From the NCBI GenBank assembly GCA_028565635.1, contig JAOXYB010056512.1, positions 1 to 11,090 of the forward strand: a stretch of DNA of 11,090 bases, written 5' to 3'. Below, piece after piece: positions 7,066 through 11,090 of this stretch. The stretch comes from Phoronis ovalis (Eukaryota > Phoronida > Phoronidae). A program made the translations under genes and the position numbers. The stretch's first letter is position 1. Every line of letters starts with the position of its first letter. Below the pieces are notes generated by a model. The model saw nothing but the letters and a program-made list of their open reading frames with translations, was not told where the DNA came from and did not search any database.

Positions 7066-10000
7066 CTAAACATAGATAAATCAAAATGTTATTGAATATC
7101 CATGTCTCAACAATAAATATTGCATATGTTGTATATACCACAGGCTCATATGAATGCACAATACTATTTATGATATTCTGGAGCTATCCAAAATTCGATG
7201 TCATCCTATATTTCAGCAGTTATAGGATATTCTACGGCTGGAAGATTCTTCCTGTACAATTATTCAGGACCAAGAGATTTAAAATTATTTGTTTGAGTTT
7301 AACTTAATAATTAGATACCGTATTCACTGGCATAATAGGCACCCAAGTGCTGTGCATAAGGATATAACTGCATACAATCCTTAAAAGTTATATGCAACAA
7401 ATTCAAGTTTTAAAAAAGACACAATAACAAAACAGGAAATTCATAGCAACTTTGGGCTGATACTAAGTCGACATTTCCAAAACAACTTGGTGCAAATGAT
7501 GCTGTTCAAATATTAAAATGTTTTAAGGGTCACCTGATGCCAATCTCTGTTACTAAATCCTTCTAAGAGTCTACAGTATCACAGATATGAAATGTGTTTA
7601 TCTTCAAGTGATTGCCATACAACCAAGAATAGGAAACTTACCGGGGTCAGGGTAATGTGATGTGACATCATCATCATCTGTGACATAGCGTTTATCAATT
7701 GCTTCTTTTATCTGATTGTTTGTACCTTTTGGATCGAGGTCAACTGCCCATGAGAAGTTCATTAAGGCAAGGTGAGTATTTCCAAGTTTTTTCTGCACCT
7801 ATCATAATAAAAGTATAAAAGTCTACACATTTGAATATTTTAAAAGTATAAGAGAACAAAATTCCATCATTTGTTAAATTTACTTGTTGCTGCCAGTAAT
7901 ATTCTTATTTGCTCATCACGATGAAAGTAAGGAAACATTGTATAGTTCAGTGGAATGCTAAATTTTTTTTTCCAAACCACATATGTGACTGCCCTTACCC
8001 ACAACAATTATGACCGATATGTTTTCGTAAAGCCACAGTGAAAACGGAATATTTAACATTCTGCAATATAGGATATCAGCTAAACGGTATTGTTTCCTCT
8101 GTGTGAACAAACTGATATATTTTCTCACATTATATTACAGTCCTTCTACAGTTCATTCATGTACCCAGTTGTTTCCGCATACGTATTTTAAACACCCAAA
8201 CTCATAGCCGAAAGCTGTGATTTTTTCACATTTGAAATTACTTTACCACAACTAAATATGATTGTCTTTTTTCAAACCTTATTTTTAACTTCAAACACAG
8301 AAGAATTCCTCAAAGACCAAAGCAAAGAACTCGAAATAGCATCGTCAGGATATCAATATCATTTTCACATGGACTATTTTTATTTACCTTTCCTATTAAA
8401 AAGTAAACTAAAGATTCCTTAGGAACAATTTCCTTAAGTTCTTCTAACTCAGCCAGTGCTTCTTTGTGACGATCGCAAGCAAACAAGATAGATGCTCTAT
8501 GAAATTTGCATAAAGGATTCTTTGGATCAACAGTTATTGCTTTATTGAGAGTAACTAGCGCACTGTCAGACTTCTGAAGAGCATGCTGTACCTGAAAAAT
8601 AGCAGTTTCCAACTTATCACTGGTCACACTAGAATAATCTATTGTAGCAGTTTTGCACCATCTTGCACAATGCATGCAACTGTGTACTGAGCGTGTGTTA
8701 GTGTAGCATCAATTGTCTTAGACAGATGATAACATCTAGCAGAGAAGATGGAGTTCTATAAACATCTCCAAGATACTCTCAAGATACTACACGGAAGGGA
8801 AAGTAAGGAAATAAATGTTTTTAATCTTTGTTACAGATACACACAGAAAGTACTGCCATAACAATTATTATGCAAATTTAAAAAATCCAAATGTCTTACC
8901 ACAGCAATGTGACATAATAACACAGAACTCTGTGGGTTGATTGTTAATGCTTTCCTGAAGTTAAACTCAGCCAGACTGAATTTTTCTTGTTTATAATATA
9001 TCATGCCTACGCCATACCTATATAGTAGAGAGAAGAGATTTGGATAAAATTAATACGATGAACATACATGAATATATTGATTATGTTATAGAATCATACT
9101 TTTGAGAGAGATAAACTTGTCTCACTACACACTACAAGTGTTGCAAGCTACACTCAGACAGCACCTGACACTAGGTGGATAATCTTAAGGGCCAGTCATA
9201 AGCTATTAGACACACACAAACAATTTTTATGGTTTAGCGTGAAGTCTCATGCTGTAATATCATCAATTCCTTAGGTCTGGTTTTAAAAATGTGTTTAAAT
9301 CTTTAGCAAAACTGAATTTTACAAATTTTTTAGTATATTTTAATTTCCAATACAGGTCTTACCATGCATTGTAGTGCCTTGGATCCACCCTGATGGCATT
9401 TCTAAAGCATGCCATAGCTTTGTCTAACTCTTCTATTAAAACATACTCATGTCCCAGTAATGTATAAGCATAAGCAAAGTCAGGGTCAACTTGCACTGCC
9501 CGCTGGAAAAACTTTATTGCTGTATCATGTTCTTTTTGTAGACTAAAACAGTTACCAGCTGCACACCAGGCCTGAAATAATGATGATGCATAAACCAAAA
9601 CATGTCCGTCAAAAACAAACCTGATTAGATTATAAATAGTCCGTGAACTGTTGTGTGACCACTAATAATGAAGTAGAAAAACAACTTGTTGTGCACATAA
9701 GAGGTCTGAACATAGCTAAAATACAATCAGCGAACAGTTCATATAAAATAGAGTATAAAAAATTCTACCAACTGTTCCATGTCCAAAATGATCGATAAAT
9801 GGACAGTTAAAACAGTACCCAGCTTCAAAACAACTTTGTCAAATGAGATTGAATAATTTAAAAAACACAATTAAACCTCGAGTCCACATCAAGCAAAATA
9901 ATGACGACAGTCCTGTACAATTATGAACAAAGTTCACTATGCTTTACCTCCGGTGATTTTTTGTCTAAATCAGTTAATTCCTGTGATAATGTGGACAGGT

Positions 10001-10917
10001 CTACTTCTTTCTGTAAGTGCCATAGTGTTGTGCTGTAAGTTTCCATTCCTTCAAAATAATGAGGTGCAACCCTTCGTTGTTCACAGAACGTTTTCTCTGC
10101 CTGTAATCATAATTGTTTAGATAAAATATTTTTTGAAACAACTTCTGGTGTGCACAACTAAATAATATGATTCTGGTGTAACATTTAGAATTAATTACTC
10201 ACACTTTGAATTTTCAGGAATTCTACAGGCTAATTTGTGTAAAAGAAAGTTTACCTTTTTATACTCGGTCATTTCAAAATAAGCTCTTCCAACACAAGAT
10301 AGCACCCAGCCGGTGTAGTAATGATGAGTAGGAAGACCAGAAAGTAGTTCCACAGCCTGTTGACAGTCATACTGTGACAGAGATACATACGCCTTGCCAA
10401 ATTCTTTAAGAAGATTGAGTAAACCAACTGCACTTTGTTTCTGTACTTCTGCAGCACGAGCTTCAGCAGCAGTTATTGTTGAGGACTTTTCTTTACTCTC
10501 TGGTGTTTTCTCAGGCTTGTTGATTTCGTTTAACTCTTGCATCTTGCCTAGTCGATATTTAGATTTCCTAACTGGTGCTAGAAGTCTACTACGACTTTGA
10601 CTTTTATTGTTTTCCTGTAATACACCATGTAGTAATAATTACTCTACTTGTGGAGGAATGTAAAAAAGAAATAGTGTACTGTGACAACGATATCCAAACG
10701 TAGCTACATAAGATGCAAATTACTACAGTCATTATCCAGTAGTAACACTTTAGCCAGGCTGGTCTATCACAAGAAGAACTATATACAAACATGAAACTTG
10801 CAAAAGATAGTAACCGTTACAAACTTAAGTAAATTATTTCTCACCTTTACAGAATTTGAGTTATTAGAAAAGAGCCTAGAACTCCTTCTAACGCCATCTG
10901 GTGCATTATTTTGAGAC
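6992..10917 (-). CDS. CDC27: CDC27/APC3, anaphase-promoting complex TPR subunit; C-terminal half, cut by the right edge
   Basis: Eight exons join in frame on the minus strand: 10845-10917, 10255-10614, 9948-10100, 9363-9571, 8900-9017, 8388-8591, 7642-7798 and 6992-7065. Introns between them are 230, 154, 376, 345, 308, 589 and 576 bp, all GT-AG. The reading gives 448 residues, about the C-terminal half of the roughly 825-residue animal protein. CDC27 is a core subunit of the APC/C ubiquitin ligase; its C-terminal TPR superhelix binds the Ile-Arg tails of the CDC20 and CDH1 activators and of APC10. Seen: VRRSSRLF before the TPR block, then TPR repeats from about residue 56 to 400, including EAWCAAGNCFS, NPLCKFHRAS and THLALMNFSWA, which are near identical to vertebrate CDC27. 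The acidic tail carries DADDVQLQANESDE. Residue numbers start at the first full codon in the window. No break or lost core motif is seen. Confidence 0.97.
7642..7798 (-). CDS. CDC27: CDC27 exon 7 in window: last TPR and start of acidic tail
   Basis: 157 bases after acceptor GATAG. The exon opens VQKKLGNTHLALMNFSWAVD and LDPKGTNNQIKEAIDKRY, the last TPR and capping helix, then TDDDDVTSHYPDP. It ends with the first base of a Gly codon at donor GTAAGT. Confidence 0.96.
8388..8591 (-). CDS. CDC27: CDC27 exon 6 in window: TPR repeats (VQHALQKS ... NPLCKFHRAS)
   Basis: 68 codons, phase 0 at both ends, acceptor TTTCAG and donor GTAAAT. It contains VQHALQKSDSALVTLNKAI, then DPKNPLCKFHRASILFA and ELEELKEIVPKESLVYFLIG, which follow vertebrate CDC27 closely. 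Confidence 0.97.
8900..9017 (-). CDS. CDC27: CDC27 exon 5 in window: TPR repeat (YGVGMIYYKQEKFSLAE)
   Basis: 118 bases: one base closing the split Trp codon, then 39 codons. The TPR consensus is clear: YGVGMIYYKQEKFSLAEFNF and then ALTINP. The donor is GTAAGA, phase 0. Confidence 0.96.
9363..9571 (-). CDS. CDC27: CDC27 exon 4 in window: two TPR repeats (EAWCAAGNCFS region)
   Basis: 209 bases after acceptor TTTCAG. The exon encodes AWCAAGNCFSLQKEHDTAIK and FFQRAVQVDP (one TPR), then YAYTLLGHEYVLIEELDKAM and CFRNAIRVDP (another). It ends inside a Trp codon (TG), which the first base of the next exon completes. Confidence 0.97.
9948..10100 (-). CDS. CDC27: CDC27 exon 3 in window: TPR repeat with METYSTTLWHLQ
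   Basis: 51 codons, phase 0 at both ends, acceptor TTACAG and donor GTAAAG. The motif GMETYSTTLWHLQKEVDLS matches the nearly invariant CDC27 segment GMEIYSTTLWHLQKDVALS, then ELTDLDKKSPE leads into the next repeat. Confidence 0.96.
10255..10614 (-). CDS. CDC27: CDC27 exon 2 in window: linker and first C-terminal TPRs
   Basis: Exactly 120 codons, phase 0 at both ends, so the exon could be skipped without frameshift. The first third is a charged linker rich in Lys, Arg, Ser and Glu. TPR helices then start near GLLNLLKEFGKAYVSL, followed by HHYYTGWVLSCVGRAYFE, which matches the family HHYNTGWVLCQIGRAYFE. The donor is GTAAAC. Confidence 0.95.
10845..10917 (-). CDS. CDC27: CDC27 exon (window exon 1): linker with VRRSSRLF
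   Basis: The acceptor TTTTAG and donor GTGAG bound 73 bases: one base completing a codon from the upstream exon, then 24 codons. The motif VRRSSRLF followed by a Ser/Asn-rich stretch matches the conserved linker between the N-terminal TPR dimer domain and the C-terminal TPR block. The upstream intron runs off the right edge. Confidence 0.9.
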
Positions 10918-11090
10918 CTAAAATATAATATACAACAGAGTTATAGTAATTACTTGAATATAGGAGAGAATAGTAAAGCTAAAATTGCTAAAAGATAACA
11001 AGGACAGGACAACTTTGAGAATCATCCTATCACGCTGCTTAAATTGACTATTTGGGCGAAAGGAATTGCATATTATGAATATGAAGCATA

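Noticed and set aside
7086-7307. 73-codon plus-strand frame within the last CDC27 intron
   Set aside because: AT-rich, Ile/Phe/Tyr-heavy translation typical of random intron DNA.
10394-10600. 68-codon plus-strand frame
   Set aside because: Antisense of the CDC27 exon at 10255-10614.

Overview
This window is animal nuclear DNA: AT-rich, with long non-coding stretches, and three protein-coding genes split by GT-AG introns. All three lie on the minus strand. I rebuilt their exons by reading frame, splice sites and intron phase, because the longest simple ORFs show only fragments of them. The species is not determinable from sequence alone. The AT content, short introns and a group I-type secreted phospholipase A2 family would fit a marine invertebrate such as a mollusc, brachiopod or cnidarian; this is inference.

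Left part (1-3721): two tandem, same-orientation genes for secreted phospholipase A2 (sPLA2). Copy A is complete in the window (four coding exons, 3721 down to 1672, 175 residues). It has a signal peptide, a short propeptide ending in Arg-Arg, a Ca2+ loop, the His-Asp active-site motif, the second catalytic Asp and all 14 cysteines of the group I pattern. Copy B starts at 706 and runs off the left edge. Only its signal-peptide exon and Ca2+-loop exon are present, and the downstream intron begins with a (CT/GA)n microsatellite that touches the splice donor. The copies share exon order and intron phases (1 and 2 where both can be read) and short conserved blocks upstream of the start codons.

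Middle part (3722-6991): mostly non-coding. It holds a 154-bp foldback (MITE-like) inverted repeat at 4365-4518 and an isolated plus-strand open frame of unknown function (5275-5751, first ATG 5311) with an AATAAA signal downstream at 5970-5975.

Right part (6992-11090): the C-terminal half of CDC27/APC3, the TPR scaffold subunit of the anaphase-promoting complex. Eight exons on the minus strand join in frame to 448 residues and end at a TAG at 6992-6994. The N-terminal half lies beyond the right edge. The unknown plus-strand ORF and CDC27 point towards each other.

The genes do not look functionally linked: two secreted lipases, one cell-cycle scaffold and one unknown. I see no CRISPR array, operon, rRNA or tRNA, and nothing that I would call a new molecular system. 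The best leads are the diverged sPLA2 pair, the unknown ORF and the foldback element.
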